A DNA stretch of 64,000 bases, taken from positions 159,010 through 223,009 of the forward strand of contig NZ_RBJB01000006.1 in the NCBI RefSeq assembly GCF_003634635.1, in the 5' to 3' direction. Below are positions 24,577-35,055 of this stretch, piece after piece; positions within the stretch are counted from its first letter, which is position 1, and each line of letters begins with the position of its first letter. Made by a program: the position numbers and the translations under genes. The notes below the pieces were generated by a model, which was given only the letters and a program-made list of their open reading frames with translations, was not told the DNA's origin and ran no database searches. Source of the DNA: Marinobacter nauticus. Its GTDB lineage: Bacteria; Pseudomonadota; Gammaproteobacteria; Pseudomonadales; Oleiphilaceae.

Positions 24577-26140
24577 GCTTAAGGTCCTTTCCTTGGGAAT
24601 CCAATGCCATCTCTTGCTTCATTGCGGCACAGCGGTTGATGACGTCTTCGACTGCCAAGATTTGGCGATCCAGTATTCCTGCGATGGTCTCATCACCCGT
24701 GATTTCAAGGTGTCTTTTCCGATCCTCGTAGAGTTCCACTAAGACCTCTTCATGAGGGGCATCCAGCCATGGCTGGAATTTCACACAGGTGTAACAGGCT
24801 ACGGGGGCTGCAGCACCGCAGAAACCCATATCTCCGCAGTTCCCGATAGCTTCGTGACCATCCAGGGTCCGGATACGACTGGTTGCATCAGTACCCCGAA
24901 TTGCGGAATTTTCAGATTTGACGATCACCCCCGCGAAAGCCTGCGCCAGAGGTGCCATCAGCTTTCCGATACGCATATCAATGCGAGTGGCTATCTCGGC
25001 GGCAGTTTCCGCGTAAACCCCAACGTTCTGATTATCAGTATGGTCGAGCGCCCGCTGTACAAGACCGAGACCGTAACCCTCCCGAACCAGATCGGTCGCC
25101 AGGGTCCGTCGAAATCGCGACGCACTCAAATGTAGGCATTCTCCTGTGCGCTCTGAACGGATATCAATGACACGTGCAATCCGATCTAGCCTGCTAGACA
25201 GAGAGTTGCGGGTCTCATGATGCTCAGCAGTTATATCTTTTCTTGAGCGCACTTGGCCTACAAGAAATCGGTTGAATCTGGGGAACACCGGCAGGTGCTC
25301 AGCAATAGAACCAATGTCACTTTGAATCTCAGATAATTCATCAGTGACTTGTTCTTTACAAAGCAAAACGGCTTGGTAAAGATCTTCAGAAACATCAAAA
25401 TCTGTAAACTGTTCTCGGTAGTCCTCTCCTCGCTGCTTACCCCTCGGCATACTGACTGTTAACTTGTTATCTTCCACTCTAAAATCGCCAAAAACTAACT
25501 CAGCGACCTGTCTTCGCCTCACACCAAGTTCAGCAAGCAGCTTGACCAATAAATAATCAGAAATTGAAATCCGTTTCGTACCGTAGGCATTATTAATGCC
25601 TGAAAGAATTCCAGACATTTCAATCGGAGTGAATGGTCCCTGATAAGGACAGGACTCTTTGACCGCTCGTCCTTTCTCATTACCTGAAAAGACGATGTTT
25701 TGGGTGGCATCAATGAAGTCATTGCTAACTCCCCATAATCCCGATGAATGCCAATATCGGAAAAACCCCCTCAAAGTCGAAAGCTGGTACTCTTGTTTTT
25801 GCCCACGTTTAGCCTTGAGTGAGATAAATTGGATTGGGTCGAGGATATTGATGCCTGGATGGTCATTGACAATCATCGACATGTACTTGAGGACATTCAG
25901 AACGCTATCACCGGAGTTCACTCCTGAAAAACGAGCAGCAGCCAGTCGAAAATAGGGCGCAACTTCTTCTTCGAACAGAGCTTCAATCTTACTCATGGAT
26001 ACACCACTGTCCCCGTGATAAACCAACTGCCAGCGATCTTCACTTGGAGTGAACTCACACCCACTACGCGAAATATGGGGACTATTTAATAGGCGCTCTA
26101 CTTCAGGAGCAGCCATTTTCTGTGCGGCAAGCATGCTCAT
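24569..26140 (-). CDS. Tyrosine recombinase 2
   Basis: A 523-residue integrase. Catalytic residues visible are Arg in ELGVRRRQVAEL (about 205-216), SASRFRRTLAT (box II) and ALDHTDNQNVGVYAE holding the late His and the nucleophile Tyr. A C-terminal cysteine cluster, CGDMGFCGAAAPVACYTC, is probably a zinc site. The ATG overlaps the TGA of recombinase 1 (ATGA). All catalytic positions appear intact. Confidence 0.9.
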   Translation of the reverse strand: MSMLAAQKMAAPEVERLLNSPHISRSGCEFTPSEDRWQLVYHGDSGVSMSKIEALFEEEVAPYFRLAAARFSGVNSGDSVLNVLKYMSMIVNDHPGINILDPIQFISLKAKRGQKQEYQLSTLRGFFRYWHSSGLWGVSNDFIDATQNIVFSGNEKGRAVKESCPYQGPFTPIEMSGILSGINNAYGTKRISISDYLLVKLLAELGVRRRQVAELVFGDFRVEDNKLTVSMPRGKQRGEDYREQFTDFDVSEDLYQAVLLCKEQVTDELSEIQSDIGSIAEHLPVFPRFNRFLVGQVRSRKDITAEHHETRNSLSSRLDRIARVIDIRSERTGECLHLSASRFRRTLATDLVREGYGLGLVQRALDHTDNQNVGVYAETAAEIATRIDMRIGKLMAPLAQAFAGVIVKSENSAIRGTDATSRIRTLDGHEAIGNCGDMGFCGAAAPVACYTCVKFQPWLDAPHEEVLVELYEDRKRHLEITGDETIAGILDRQILAVEDVINRCAAMKQEMALDSQGKDLKHG

Positions 26141-27366
26141 CTTCTCTCCACGCCCTTACTGATTCCGGATTGGAGCTTTGCCCTCTTTCGCATCGCACTC
26201 TCCATAAGCTCTCTGTTATACCGCCTGTTGTAGTATTGCTGCATGGAACTGTTCTCTGACCAGCCCATAAGATTTGCGCGAGTCTGTGAATCGAAGTTAG
26301 CTTTCTCTTCGGGTGTCATTTCATCCCAACCCTCGATGTTTTCTAGCATCTTTGAAAAGCGGTAATTCATGTGATGTCGCATCAAATGCGGGTGGACACT
26401 GGCCATCACAGGGAACGCTTCCCTAATTTTTTTCATCACATAATTTGCGCCCTCTAGAGAAAGAGGCTCACCTTCACCTTTTTTGTGGTGTCCAACGAAG
26501 AGAATTGGATGTCTCCGAGCAGCTTTTATTCGACCGCGAAACTCAGAGAGATAAAATTCAATCAATTCAGCCAGGTCACTTGGAATAGGAATGTCTCGCT
26601 CTTTCGTCTTTGCTAGAGGCTGGTGTTTGCGAGGATCGCGGGGATCATGGTGCCTACGACGAATCTTCAAGAGGGATTCATACACATCAATGTCCTCAAC
26701 ATGAAGACCCATCAGCTCACCGAGGCGAACGCCAGTCTCGAACATCAGGTGAAGCATTAGCATGTTTCGCAACTGCAAGGCGTCAGACTTAAAGGGATTT
26801 TCCGGGGAGCCAGGCAGGAGATGCTTTTCGACAACCTCAATCTGGTCTTCAGTAAGCTTTTTTTCTTCCTTATGAACGAAGTGATTTCTTCCTTTAGGCG
26901 TGTAGCTTTTTAACGCACTCGCCAGTTTCTTTGCCTCAACACCCCGATTAGGATCAGTTGAAACCTGTTTGCACAAAAACTCGAGGTAATTGCGAATTAC
27001 GGTCAAACGCATCCGCTTGACGTTGCTATTGACGTAACCATAAGCATCTCTCATCAGCGAGACGCCAGATTCCAGCTTGCGAACAGTACCTAGCGAAAAC
27101 CCGCAGAAATCCACAAGGGACATAATCTCTGACTCAGTAAGAGATTGTCCTTGCTTAAACCGATCTTCCACTGAAATTTTGCTTTCGGACTCCCAACGAC
27201 TCAGCAAACGCAACTCCTGCAGTTGGTTTTTCTGGGTGTTGATGGTTTTGCTTCTCAGCATTCGACTCACGAAGTACGTCGGATAAAAAACAGGCAACCC
27301 ATCTTCATCAAGAGGGAGATAGATTCTCTCTCCCGTCTCCAACTTCATTAGCCGAATCTTCCACAT
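26137..27366 (-). CDS. Tyrosine recombinase 1 (first gene of the trio)
   Basis: A 409-residue integrase at the island edge, first in the operon. The core-binding domain is followed by Arg I in TGVRLGELMGL (about residue 220), HPHLMRHHMN (box II HxxR) and LMGWSENSSMQQYY with the nucleophile Tyr. The gene begins about 135 bp from the right-hand direct repeat, and its upstream region contains a GTTACAAAT word (27381-27389) right beside a TATGAT -10-like sequence. Recombinase binding at the end could therefore affect its own transcription. The catalytic set is complete. Confidence 0.92.
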   Translation of the reverse strand: MWKIRLMKLETGERIYLPLDEDGLPVFYPTYFVSRMLRSKTINTQKNQLQELRLLSRWESESKISVEDRFKQGQSLTESEIMSLVDFCGFSLGTVRKLESGVSLMRDAYGYVNSNVKRMRLTVIRNYLEFLCKQVSTDPNRGVEAKKLASALKSYTPKGRNHFVHKEEKKLTEDQIEVVEKHLLPGSPENPFKSDALQLRNMLMLHLMFETGVRLGELMGLHVEDIDVYESLLKIRRRHHDPRDPRKHQPLAKTKERDIPIPSDLAELIEFYLSEFRGRIKAARRHPILFVGHHKKGEGEPLSLEGANYVMKKIREAFPVMASVHPHLMRHHMNYRFSKMLENIEGWDEMTPEEKANFDSQTRANLMGWSENSSMQQYYNRRYNRELMESAMRKRAKLQSGISKGVERR

Positions 27367-27452
27367 AAAAACCCCAGTAAGTTACAAATATCATACTACT
27401 TAACATTACCTATTTCGCCAAACAATTATTTACAGTTTTTTCAATGGCTAGA

Positions 27453-27481
27453 AAAAGAAAAACCCCGCAAAAGCGGGGCCT
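27453..27481 (-). terminator. Rho-independent terminator downstream of ssb
   Basis: On the minus strand CCCCGC, a TTTT loop and GCGGGG are followed by TTTTTCTTTTTC, a strong terminator. It lies 20 bp inside the candidate attachment repeat, so if the boundary is right, the element itself supplies the terminator for ssb and insulates its own integrase operon. Confidence 0.85.
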
Positions 27482-27500
27482 TAAACTCTTAGAAACGTCT

Positions 27501-27513
27501 AAAACGTTACAAA
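27501..27513 (+). repeat. Candidate right attachment site (direct repeat copy)
   Basis: AAAACGTTACAAA, identical to 245-257. It is 16 bp downstream of the ssb stop codon, which places the insertion in the ssb 3' untranslated region. Confidence 0.55.
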
Positions 27514-27529
27514 CTCCATATACTAATCA

Positions 27530-28054
27530 CTAGAACGGAATATCGTCATCAAAATCATCAATCGGTTCAGGCATGCCGCCACCTTGCTGCTGGGGTGCCG
27601 GGTTGTTGTAGCCACCAGCCTGCCCACCCTGCTGGGGCGGCGCATTGTATTGCGGCTGTTGCTGCGGCCGTCCCTGGGGCGCCCCCTGATTCATACCGCC
27701 CTCAGAGCCACGGCTGTCCAGCATCTGCATCTGGCCATTGATATCCACAACCACTTCGGTGGTGTAGACATCCTGCCCTTCCTTGTTCTGCCATTTCCGG
27801 GTCTGCAGCTTGCCTTCAATGTAGACCTTGGAGCCTTTGCGCAGGTATTGCCCAGCCACTTCAGCCACCTTGCCGAACAGCACAACCCGATGCCACTCGG
27901 TCTTCGGCACCAGCTGTCCGGTCTGGCGATCCTTGTAACTCTCGTCTGTGGCGAGGTTCAGGTTAACCACAGCGTTGCCGTTGGGGGTATAGCGAGTGTC
28001 CGGGTCCTGCCCCAGGTTACCAATGAGAATTACCTTGTTTACGCCTCGTGCCAT
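27530..28054 (-). CDS. ssb: Single-stranded DNA-binding protein
   Basis: A 174-residue SSB that coats single-stranded DNA in replication, recombination and repair. The N-terminal OB fold begins [20 protein letters not shown], then a linker rich in Gly, Gln and Pro (about 112-160), and the acidic tip DDFDDDIPF that recruits partner proteins. The start at 28054 has AGGAG upstream; 14 further in-frame codons upstream are not homologous. The island was inserted just after its stop codon without changing the protein. Confidence 0.97.
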   Translation of the reverse strand: MARGVNKVILIGNLGQDPDTRYTPNGNAVVNLNLATDESYKDRQTGQLVPKTEWHRVVLFGKVAEVAGQYLRKGSKVYIEGKLQTRKWQNKEGQDVYTTEVVVDINGQMQMLDSRGSEGGMNQGAPQGRPQQQPQYNAPPQQGGQAGGYNNPAPQQQGGGMPEPIDDFDDDIPF

Positions 28055-28111
28055 CGTATGCTCCTGATCATGTTTTGCGGAGTGCCAGCCATCCATGCCA
28101 GCATCCTGTGT

Positions 28112-29482
28112 TTAAGTACTCTTACCCTGCCGGACAAAGTCAAAGTCCGCAAGCTGATCTTCCCGAAAATGCTGACGGTCCACCTTCAGGTAGGCTGTCG
28201 ATGCATTTTCAACAATCACAACGTCCTTCACGCCCGGCAGCCTTCGTAGCTGACGGTCCACGTCGTCAAAGGTATTTTCCAGCGCATCCCTCAGCTCCAG
28301 AACCAGGCTGGTCGTGTAGCTCGGGGCCGGCATGGTCAAGGCTGCCAGCAGCCACACCAGGAGGCACCCGGCCATCAACCAGAGCACTCCCTCCACGCCA
28401 GCGCTCTGCAGCAGATAACCTCCCAGAGCTCCACCCAGAAAAGCACCAAAAAACTGGGAGGTGGAATAAACCCCCATGGCCGTTCCCTTACTGGCAGCCG
28501 GAGCCTCTTTACTGATTAACGAAGGCAGACTGGCTTCCAGAAGATTGAACGCCATAAAAAAGAAAAACAGCACACCCCAGGCTGCCCAGAGGCTGGCATT
28601 CACCTGAGTCAGCGTTGCTGTTGCCGCTGTCAGCAAGGCAATGGCCATGCACAGTATCGGCTTCATTTTGCGTTTCTTTTCGCCAATGATGATAAAGGGC
28701 ACCATGGCAAAGAAAGAAAGCACCATCACACTCAAATAGAACCACCAGTGGGAGCTGCTGGCCAATCCCAACTGATCCTGAAGCATGGTCGGAAAGACCA
28801 GGAACAGGGCCGTCAGAACCAGGTGCAGCACAAAGATTCCGAAGTCGAGCCGCAGCAGGCGGCCATCGGCCAGAACGCGCCCGACCATTTCGCGGGCAGG
28901 ATGGGTATCGGCGCTGACTTTATGGGTATGTGGCGTAGGCACCACCCTGGCGACCACAACAAGGGCCAACAGGGCCATCACTGCCGTCACGTGGAAGATG
29001 CCAGACAAGCCCCAGGCCGCGCCCAGCAACGGGCCCAGCACCAGCGACACGGAAAACGACAGGCCAATGGAAATGCCCACCGTGGCCATGGCCTTGGTGC
29101 GCTCTTCCTCTCGGGTGAGGTCTGACAGCAGTGCCATCAAAACACTGGCGATGGCACCGGCACCTTGAAGAATCCGACCGGCGATCACAACGTATATTGA
29201 GTCGGTCGACGCGGCCAGCAGGCTCCCGCTGGCAAACAGAATAAGCCCCAGGTAGATCATCTTCTTGCGGCCAACCCGATCCGACAACAGGCCGAAGGGG
29301 ATCTGAAGCAGCGCCTGACTCAGGCCGTAAGCACCAATCGCCAGGCCCAATAGCGCTGGCGTCGCACCCTGCAGGTCCGTACCCAGCAGCACAAACACGG
29401 GCATGACCATAAACAGGCCCAGCATACGCATGGCGTATACCGAAGCCAGAGCCACAACTGAGCGTTTTTCGAGCGCGTTCAT
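28112..29482 (-). CDS. MFS transporter with C-terminal YAM domain (YajR-like)
   Basis: A 456-residue major facilitator with about 12 membrane spans, the MFS motif A LSDRVGRKK after span 2, and a C-terminal soluble domain of about 65 residues (VDRQLRRLPGVKDVVIVEN) that fits the ferredoxin-like YAM domain of E. coli YajR (454 residues). The substrate is unknown; proton-coupled drug or metabolite export is likely. It lies between ssb and uvrA, as in Pseudomonas. The start at 29482 gives the usual N-terminus; 15 more codons are open upstream. Confidence 0.9.
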   Translation of the reverse strand: MNALEKRSVVALASVYAMRMLGLFMVMPVFVLLGTDLQGATPALLGLAIGAYGLSQALLQIPFGLLSDRVGRKKMIYLGLILFASGSLLAASTDSIYVVIAGRILQGAGAIASVLMALLSDLTREEERTKAMATVGISIGLSFSVSLVLGPLLGAAWGLSGIFHVTAVMALLALVVVARVVPTPHTHKVSADTHPAREMVGRVLADGRLLRLDFGIFVLHLVLTALFLVFPTMLQDQLGLASSSHWWFYLSVMVLSFFAMVPFIIIGEKKRKMKPILCMAIALLTAATATLTQVNASLWAAWGVLFFFFMAFNLLEASLPSLISKEAPAASKGTAMGVYSTSQFFGAFLGGALGGYLLQSAGVEGVLWLMAGCLLVWLLAALTMPAPSYTTSLVLELRDALENTFDDVDRQLRRLPGVKDVVIVENASTAYLKVDRQHFREDQLADFDFVRQGKST

Positions 29483-29576
29483 GCCTACCCGTGCGGTTTG
29501 AATGAATGGTGAGCGGCCGGTAACCACAGGCGACGCATTGTACCAGAACCACCCCGGCGACGGGACACCCGCACAG

Positions 29577-29608
29577 CGGGTCGTTCCGCACTTAGCCGGA
29601 ACGACCCG
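29577..29608. promoter_or_regulatory. 12-bp inverted repeat between the transporter and uvrA
   Basis: CGGGTCGTTCCG and CGGAACGACCCG are perfect inverted arms around an 8-base spacer, in the gap between the divergent transporter and uvrA genes, just upstream of a TATACT -10-like word (29616-29621). It could be a regulator-binding site serving either gene or a terminator-like stem. It does not match a LexA box. Confidence 0.5.
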
Positions 29609-29646
29609 AAACCGATATACTGGCAGTTTTTACCAAGCGAGGTGTT

Positions 29647-32469
29647 ATGGACCATATCCAGATCAAGGGCGCGCGCACCCACAACCTGAAAAACATCGAC
29701 CTGGATATGCCAAGGGACAAACTGATCGTCATTACCGGTCTGTCCGGCTCCGGCAAGTCCTCATTGGCGTTCGATACGCTCTATGCCGAGGGCCAGCGCC
29801 GGTATGTCGAGTCGCTGTCCACCTACGCACGGCAATTCCTCTCGATGATGGAAAAGCCCGATGTGGATCACATTGAAGGCTTGTCGCCAGCCATCTCCAT
29901 CGAGCAGAAATCCACGTCTCACAACCCCCGCTCTACCGTGGGGACCATCACCGAGATCTATGACTATCTGAGACTGCTTTTCGCTCGCGCTGGTGAACCC
30001 CGCTGTCCGGATCACGGCCAGCCGCTGGAAGCCCAGACCGTGAGCCAGATGGTTGACCAGGTTCTCGCCATGCCGGAAGGCAGCAAGCTGATGATATTGG
30101 CGCCGGTGATCCGGGATCGCAAAGGTGAGCATCTGCAGGTGATCGACACCATGCGCAGCCAGGGCTTCATCCGCCTGAGAGTGGACGGAGCGGTATACGA
30201 CATAGACGACGTTCCTGCCCTGGACAAGAAGCGCAAGCACCAGATTGACGTTGTGGTCGATCGATTCAAAGTCAAGGAGGGGCTGGAGCAACGACTGGCC
30301 GAGAGCTTCGAAACCGCCCTGGAGCTGGCCGACGGCATCGCTCTGGTGGCGCCCATGAGTGGAGAAGGCGAGGAACACACCTTCTCGGCGCGCTATGCCT
30401 GCACCCAGTGCGGCTACTCCCTGAGCGAACTGGAACCTCGCCTGTTTTCGTTCAACAACCCGGCCGGCGCCTGCCCCACCTGCGACGGTCTGGGGGTGCG
30501 CCAGTTCTTTGATGCCGAAAAGGTGATCCAGAGCCCGGAAGCGACCCTCGCTTCAGGAGCCATCAAAGGCTGGGACCGTCGTGCGGTGTACTACTTCCAG
30601 ATGCTGACCAGTGTTGCCGAACACTACGGCATTGACCTGGAAACGCCTTGGGAAGAGCTGCCCGAAAACTTCCAGGAGGTGCTCCTGTACGGCTCCGGCA
30701 ACGAGGACATTCCCTTTCGCTATGTGAACTCTCGCGGTCATATCATGGAAAAGGCCCACCCGTTCGAGGGCATACTGCCGAATCTGGAACGCCGTTACCG
30801 CGAGACGGAATCTCAGAGCATGCGCGAGGAACTGGCTCGCAACCTGAGCACACAGCCCTGTAAAGACTGCGGCGGTTCGCGCCTGCGTCGCAGTGCCCGT
30901 CACGTCTTTATCGAAGAGCGAAACCTCCCGGAAATAACCCACCTCCCCGTGGGTGATGCCCATCGCTACTTCAGCACTCTGGCATTGCCCGGGCGTAAAG
31001 GTGAGATCGCCGAAAAAATCCTGAAAGAGGTGCGGGAGCGCCTGCAATTTCTGGTCAACGTGGGCCTCGAGTACCTCACCCTGGAACGCAGCGCAGACAC
31101 CCTCTCAGGCGGCGAGGCCCAGCGCATCAGGCTGGCCAGCCAGATAGGCGCAGGCCTGGTGGGCGTGATGTACATTCTGGACGAGCCGTCCATTGGACTG
31201 CATCAGCGGGACAACGACCGACTGCTTGCCACCCTCACCCACCTCCGGGACCTCGGCAATACGGTGATTGTGGTGGAACACGACGAAGATGCTATCCGGG
31301 CTGCCGACTACGTTATTGACATTGGCCCCGGCGCTGGCGTCCACGGCGGAGAGATTGTCGCGCGGGGAACCCCGAAAGAGATTATTGCCAACCCGGCTTC
31401 AATGACAGGTCAGTATCTCAGTGGCGAGAAGGAGATCTCGGTACCTTCTGAGCGAAACAAGGGCAATGGCAAGAAGCTGGTACTGACCGGCGCCTCCGGC
31501 AACAATCTCCGGGACGTAACGCTCACGCTGCCGCTAGGCGTGATGACCTGCGTTACCGGGGTATCGGGCTCAGGCAAATCCACTCTGATTAACAGCACCC
31601 TCTATCCGGTCGCGGCCGCCAAACTGAACAAAGCGACCAGCCTCAATCATGCGCCCTACAAGAGCCTGAAAGGACTTGATCAGCTCGACAAGGTGATCGA
31701 CATTGACCAGAGCCCTATCGGACGGACCCCCAGGTCTAACCCCGCCACTTACACCGGCCTGTTTACCCCCATCAGGGAACTCTTCGCCGGCACTCAGGAG
31801 GCACGCTCACGCGGCTACAAACCTGGCCGTTTCTCCTTCAACGTGAAGGGCGGCCGGTGCGAGGCCTGCCAGGGCGATGGTGTCATCAAAGTCGAAATGC
31901 ACTTCCTGCCAGACGTCTATGTGCCCTGCGACATCTGTAAGGGCAAACGCTACAACCGGGAGACCCTCGAGGTCCGGTATAAAGGCAAAAACATTCACGA
32001 GGTTCTGGAAATGACCGTTGAGGAGGGCCGGGAGTTTTTCGACGCAGTCCCCTTCATCGCCAGAAAACTGCAAACGCTGATCGACGTGGGCCTGTCCTAC
32101 ATTCGTCTGGGCCAGAGCGCAGTGACCCTGTCGGGGGGCGAAGCACAGCGGGTCAAGCTGGCCAAGGAGCTGTCCAAACGGGACACAGGCAAAACCCTGT
32201 ACATCCTGGACGAGCCCACGACCGGCCTGCACTTCTACGATATCCAGCAACTTTTGAACGTACTGGAGCGTTTGCGCGATCACGGCAACACCATCGTCGT
32301 CATCGAGCACAACCTGGACGTCATCAAGACCGCAGACTGGATTGTCGACCTCGGTCCGGAAGGTGGGTCCGGTGGGGGACAGATTATTGCCGAAGGAACG
32401 CCCGAGGAAGTCGCCGCCAATCCGGCGTCGCACACCGGACGGTACCTCAAACCGATGCTTACCAAATAG
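29647..32469 (+). CDS. uvrA: Excinuclease ABC subunit A
   Basis: A 940-residue UvrA, the damage-sensing ATPase of nucleotide excision repair, which loads UvrB on lesions. Both ABC ATPase halves are present: Walker [11 protein letters not shown] (about 30-40) and [10 protein letters not shown] (about 639-648), with signatures [11 protein letters not shown] and [11 protein letters not shown]. The zinc modules CTQCGYSL with CPTCDG and CEACQGDG with CDICKG are complete. A GCGAGG ribosome site precedes the ATG. It is divergent from the transporter gene and ends at a strong terminator. Confidence 0.98.
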   Translation: MDHIQIKGARTHNLKNIDLDMPRDKLIVITGLSGSGKSSLAFDTLYAEGQRRYVESLSTYARQFLSMMEKPDVDHIEGLSPAISIEQKSTSHNPRSTVGTITEIYDYLRLLFARAGEPRCPDHGQPLEAQTVSQMVDQVLAMPEGSKLMILAPVIRDRKGEHLQVIDTMRSQGFIRLRVDGAVYDIDDVPALDKKRKHQIDVVVDRFKVKEGLEQRLAESFETALELADGIALVAPMSGEGEEHTFSARYACTQCGYSLSELEPRLFSFNNPAGACPTCDGLGVRQFFDAEKVIQSPEATLASGAIKGWDRRAVYYFQMLTSVAEHYGIDLETPWEELPENFQEVLLYGSGNEDIPFRYVNSRGHIMEKAHPFEGILPNLERRYRETESQSMREELARNLSTQPCKDCGGSRLRRSARHVFIEERNLPEITHLPVGDAHRYFSTLALPGRKGEIAEKILKEVRERLQFLVNVGLEYLTLERSADTLSGGEAQRIRLASQIGAGLVGVMYILDEPSIGLHQRDNDRLLATLTHLRDLGNTVIVVEHDEDAIRAADYVIDIGPGAGVHGGEIVARGTPKEIIANPASMTGQYLSGEKEISVPSERNKGNGKKLVLTGASGNNLRDVTLTLPLGVMTCVTGVSGSGKSTLINSTLYPVAAAKLNKATSLNHAPYKSLKGLDQLDKVIDIDQSPIGRTPRSNPATYTGLFTPIRELFAGTQEARSRGYKPGRFSFNVKGGRCEACQGDGVIKVEMHFLPDVYVPCDICKGKRYNRETLEVRYKGKNIHEVLEMTVEEGREFFDAVPFIARKLQTLIDVGLSYIRLGQSAVTLSGGEAQRVKLAKELSKRDTGKTLYILDEPTTGLHFYDIQQLLNVLERLRDHGNTIVVIEHNLDVIKTADWIVDLGPEGGSGGGQIIAEGTPEEVAANPASHTGRYLKPMLTK

Positions 32470-32488
32470 CCCGCCCGAACGACGGGCA

Positions 32489-32526
32489 CAAAAAAACCGG
32501 GAACCTTGCGGAACCCGGTTTTTTTA
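32489..32526. terminator. Bidirectional terminator between uvrA and rplQ
   Basis: A run of A, then ACCGGG with internal complement and CCCGGT followed by seven T, forms a stem that can end both uvrA (plus) and the alpha operon (minus), whose last gene rplQ stops at 32542. Confidence 0.9.
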
Positions 32527-32541
32527 TGGACTCAGAAGAAC

Positions 32542-32940
32542 TTACTCTTCGTCGTCGTCCATCTCTTCAGCTTCGATGTCCAGAGGACGGCCGACCAGCT
32601 CAACGAATGCCATCGGGGCATTGTCGCCAGCACGGAAACCGCACTTCAGAATACGAAGATAACCACCCGGACGCTCGCTGTAACGGGGGCCCAGCTCATC
32701 AAACAGCTTGGCTACCGCAGCATCGCTACGCAGGCGAGAGAACGCCAGACGACGATTTGCTACCGAATCATTCTTTGCGAGCGTGATCAACGGCTCAGCT
32801 ACCCGACGCAGCTCTTTGGCTTTCGGGAGCGTCGTTTTGATCAGCTCGTGCTCAACCAGTGACGCAGTCATGTTACGGAACATGGCCTTGCGATGCGCAC
32901 TGGTCCTGTTGAACTTACGACCACTCTTACGATGACGCAT
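32542..32940 (-). CDS. rplQ: 50S ribosomal protein L17
   Basis: 132 residues, last gene of the alpha operon, directly after rpoA. It begins [20 protein letters not shown], the signature N-terminus of L17, which lies near the peptide exit tunnel. The acidic tail EEMDDDEE is longer than in E. coli but usual in related marine gammaproteobacteria. Confidence 0.98.
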   Translation of the reverse strand: MRHRKSGRKFNRTSAHRKAMFRNMTASLVEHELIKTTLPKAKELRRVAEPLITLAKNDSVANRRLAFSRLRSDAAVAKLFDELGPRYSERPGGYLRILKCGFRAGDNAPMAFVELVGRPLDIEAEEMDDDEE

Positions 32941-32973
32941 TGCTCTGATTCCTTACCTTAAACTAATCGGCGA

Positions 32974-33978
32974 TCAACCGCCCAGAACCCGGTCATCACC
33001 ACGAAGGCTTGCCGGCGGCCAGTTATCAAGACGCATACCCAAAGACAGACCACGGGACGCAAGAACGTCCTTGATCTCGGTCAGCGACTTTTTGCCTAGA
33101 TTAGGCGTCTTCAGCAGCTCCACTTCCGTGCGCTGGATCAGATCGCCGATATAGTAAATGTTTTCAGCCTTCAAGCAGTTAGCTGAACGCACAGTCAACT
33201 CCAGATCATCAACCGGGCGCAGCAGAATCGGATCGATTTCTTCCTCTTCCTCTACACGCTCAGGCTCTTTCTCATGATCGAAATCGACGAACACAGCCAG
33301 CTGCTGCTGGAGAATGGTAGCGGCCCGGCGAATCGCTTCTTCCGGATCGATGGTACCGTTGGTCTCCAGATCAATAACCAGCTTGTCCAGATCTGTACGC
33401 TGCTCAACCCGAGCGCTCTCGACGGCATAGGCCACGCGACGAACCGGGCTGAACGTTGCATCCAGCTGCAAGCGTCCGATGGCACGAGTTTCGTCCTCGT
33501 CCAGACCACGCTGATCAGCCGGCTCGTAGCCACGGCCTCGTGCCACGCGCAAGCGCATGTTCACTTCGCCGTTTTCGCTCAAGTGACAGATCACGTGCTC
33601 CGGGTTAGCGATTTCCACATCGTGGTCCAGCTTGATATCGCCGGCAGTCACCACGCCCGGACCTTTCTTGCTGAGGGTGAGCTCAGCATCGTCACGGCCG
33701 TTCATCTTTACGGCAACGCCCTTGAGATTCAGCAGAATCTCGATGACGTCTTCCTGGACACCTTCAATGGCACTGTACTCGTGCAGGACACCGTCGATCT
33801 GTGCTTCAGTCACGGCGCAGCCCGGCATCGAAGACAGAAGAATACGACGCAGCGCGCTGCCCAGGGTGTGCCCGAAACCGCGTTCGAGCGGCTCCAGGGT
33901 CACCTTGGCGCGCGTGGCGCTGGATTCTTTCACGTCAATGGTACGAGGTGTCAATAACTCATGTACTGAACGCTGCAT
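32974..33978 (-). CDS. rpoA: DNA-directed RNA polymerase subunit alpha
   Basis: 334 residues. The N-terminal domain (about 1-230), which dimerises and starts polymerase assembly, is followed by an acidic linker ([11 protein letters not shown]). The C-terminal domain, with [16 protein letters not shown] and [13 protein letters not shown], binds UP elements and activators. It lies between rpsD and rplQ, the standard alpha-operon place. Confidence 0.98.
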   Translation of the reverse strand: MQRSVHELLTPRTIDVKESSATRAKVTLEPLERGFGHTLGSALRRILLSSMPGCAVTEAQIDGVLHEYSAIEGVQEDVIEILLNLKGVAVKMNGRDDAELTLSKKGPGVVTAGDIKLDHDVEIANPEHVICHLSENGEVNMRLRVARGRGYEPADQRGLDEDETRAIGRLQLDATFSPVRRVAYAVESARVEQRTDLDKLVIDLETNGTIDPEEAIRRAATILQQQLAVFVDFDHEKEPERVEEEEEIDPILLRPVDDLELTVRSANCLKAENIYYIGDLIQRTEVELLKTPNLGKKSLTEIKDVLASRGLSLGMRLDNWPPASLRGDDRVLGG

Positions 33979-34013
33979 AGACGCCCCTATCTGCTATCGT
34001 TGCTAACTGGGCT

Positions 34014-34634
34014 TTACTTGGAGTAAAGCTCGACGATGAGGTTCTCGTTGATGTCGGCCGGCAGTTCAGTACGTTCAGGTACTGACTTGTAAACGCCGGA
34101 CATCTTGTTGGCGTCAACCTCTACCCAGCTTACCGGTGCACGGCTTGAAGCCAGATCCAGAGCGCCTTTAACACGCAACTGATTCTTGGCTTTCTCGCGC
34201 ACGCTCACAACGTCGCCCGGCTTGACCTGATAGGACGGGATGTTAACCGGCTTATCATTGACCAGGATCGCCTTGTGAGAGACGAGCTGACGGGCTTCTG
34301 CACGGGTAGAACCAAAGCCCATGCGATATACAACGTTATCGAGACGGCCTTCCAGCAGCTGCAGCAGGTTTTCACCAGTTGCACCTTTGCCTCGGGCGGC
34401 CTCTTTGTAATAGTTGCGGAACTGCTTCTCAAGAACGCCGTAGATACGACGGACTTTCTGTTTTTCACGAAGCTGAACGCCGTACTCGGACAGACGACCG
34501 CGACGCGCGCCGTGCATACCCGGCGGAGTCTCGATGTTGCACTTGGAATCGAGCGCGCGAACGCCGCTCTTCAGAAAAAGATCTGTCCCTTCACGACGAG
34601 ACAGCTTGCACTTCGGGCCTATATAACGAGCCAT
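34014..34634 (-). CDS. rpsD: 30S ribosomal protein S4
   Basis: 206 residues with the N-terminus [20 protein letters not shown] and an S4 RNA-binding domain ([20 protein letters not shown]). It is a primary 16S rRNA binder that nucleates 30S assembly. In E. coli it also represses the alpha operon by binding its leader. It is 18 bases downstream of rpsK. Confidence 0.98.
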   Translation of the reverse strand: MARYIGPKCKLSRREGTDLFLKSGVRALDSKCNIETPPGMHGARRGRLSEYGVQLREKQKVRRIYGVLEKQFRNYYKEAARGKGATGENLLQLLEGRLDNVVYRMGFGSTRAEARQLVSHKAILVNDKPVNIPSYQVKPGDVVSVREKAKNQLRVKGALDLASSRAPVSWVEVDANKMSGVYKSVPERTELPADINENLIVELYSK

Positions 34635-34652
34635 ATTTCACTGTCTCCTGTG

Positions 34653-35042
34653 TTAGACGCGGCGCTTCTTGGGCGGACGACAGCCGTTGTGGGGAATCGG
34701 CGTCACATCAGTGATGTTGGTGATCTTGTAGCCACACGCATTCAGCGCGCGAACTGCAGATTCACGTCCGGGCCCAGGACCCTTAACCTCTACGTCCAGG
34801 TTTTTAAGGCCGTATTCAGCAGCCGCATTACCGGCTCTTTCAGCTGCTACCTGCGCAGCAAAAGGTGTACTCTTACGTGAGCCGCGGAAACCGGAACCAC
34901 CAGAAGTGGCCCAGGACAGGACGTTGCCCTGACGGTCCGAAATGGTCACGATGGTGTTGTTGAAGGACGCGTGAATGTGCGCGACGCCATCAACAACCGT
35001 CTTTTTCACCTTTTTACGGGTACGTGTACCTGGCTTTGCCAT
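34653..35042 (-). CDS. rpsK: 30S ribosomal protein S11
   Basis: 129 residues, located on the 30S platform near the mRNA exit. The conserved core [18 protein letters not shown] and the C-terminal [16 protein letters not shown] are present. It is 13 bases after rpsM, within the alpha operon. Confidence 0.98.
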   Translation of the reverse strand: MAKPGTRTRKKVKKTVVDGVAHIHASFNNTIVTISDRQGNVLSWATSGGSGFRGSRKSTPFAAQVAAERAGNAAAEYGLKNLDVEVKGPGPGRESAVRALNACGYKITNITDVTPIPHNGCRPPKKRRV

Positions 35043-35055
35043 GTTTGCCTACCTG

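Larger units (their letters stand above)
245..27513. mobile_element. Integrase-trio genomic island inserted downstream of ssb
   Basis: Three tyrosine recombinases in one operon sit at the right end, 135 bp or more from the ssb stop codon, and a 13-bp direct repeat AAAACGTTACAAA marks both ends (245-257 and 27501-27513). Between the repeats are defence-type genes, a resolvase, an integron-cassette cluster and many unrecognised genes, with none of the housekeeping content seen to the right. Tn554-type, RIT and Gamma-Mobile-Trio elements are known families that carry recombinase trios. Which of them this belongs to cannot be settled by eye. The right boundary is well supported by the change to core genes; the left boundary rests on the repeat alone. 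Confidence 0.7.
27367..27529. other. Right island end and ssb downstream region
   Basis: Contains a GTTACAAAT word at 27381-27389, a TATGAT-like -10 for the integrase operon (27390-27395, minus), the ssb terminator (27453-27481), and the right-hand copy of the 13-bp repeat (27501-27513), 16 bp from the ssb stop codon. Confidence 0.6.

Noticed and set aside
29609..29646. LexA box upstream of uvrA
   Set aside because: No CTG-N10-CAG match with the expected spacing and content was found.
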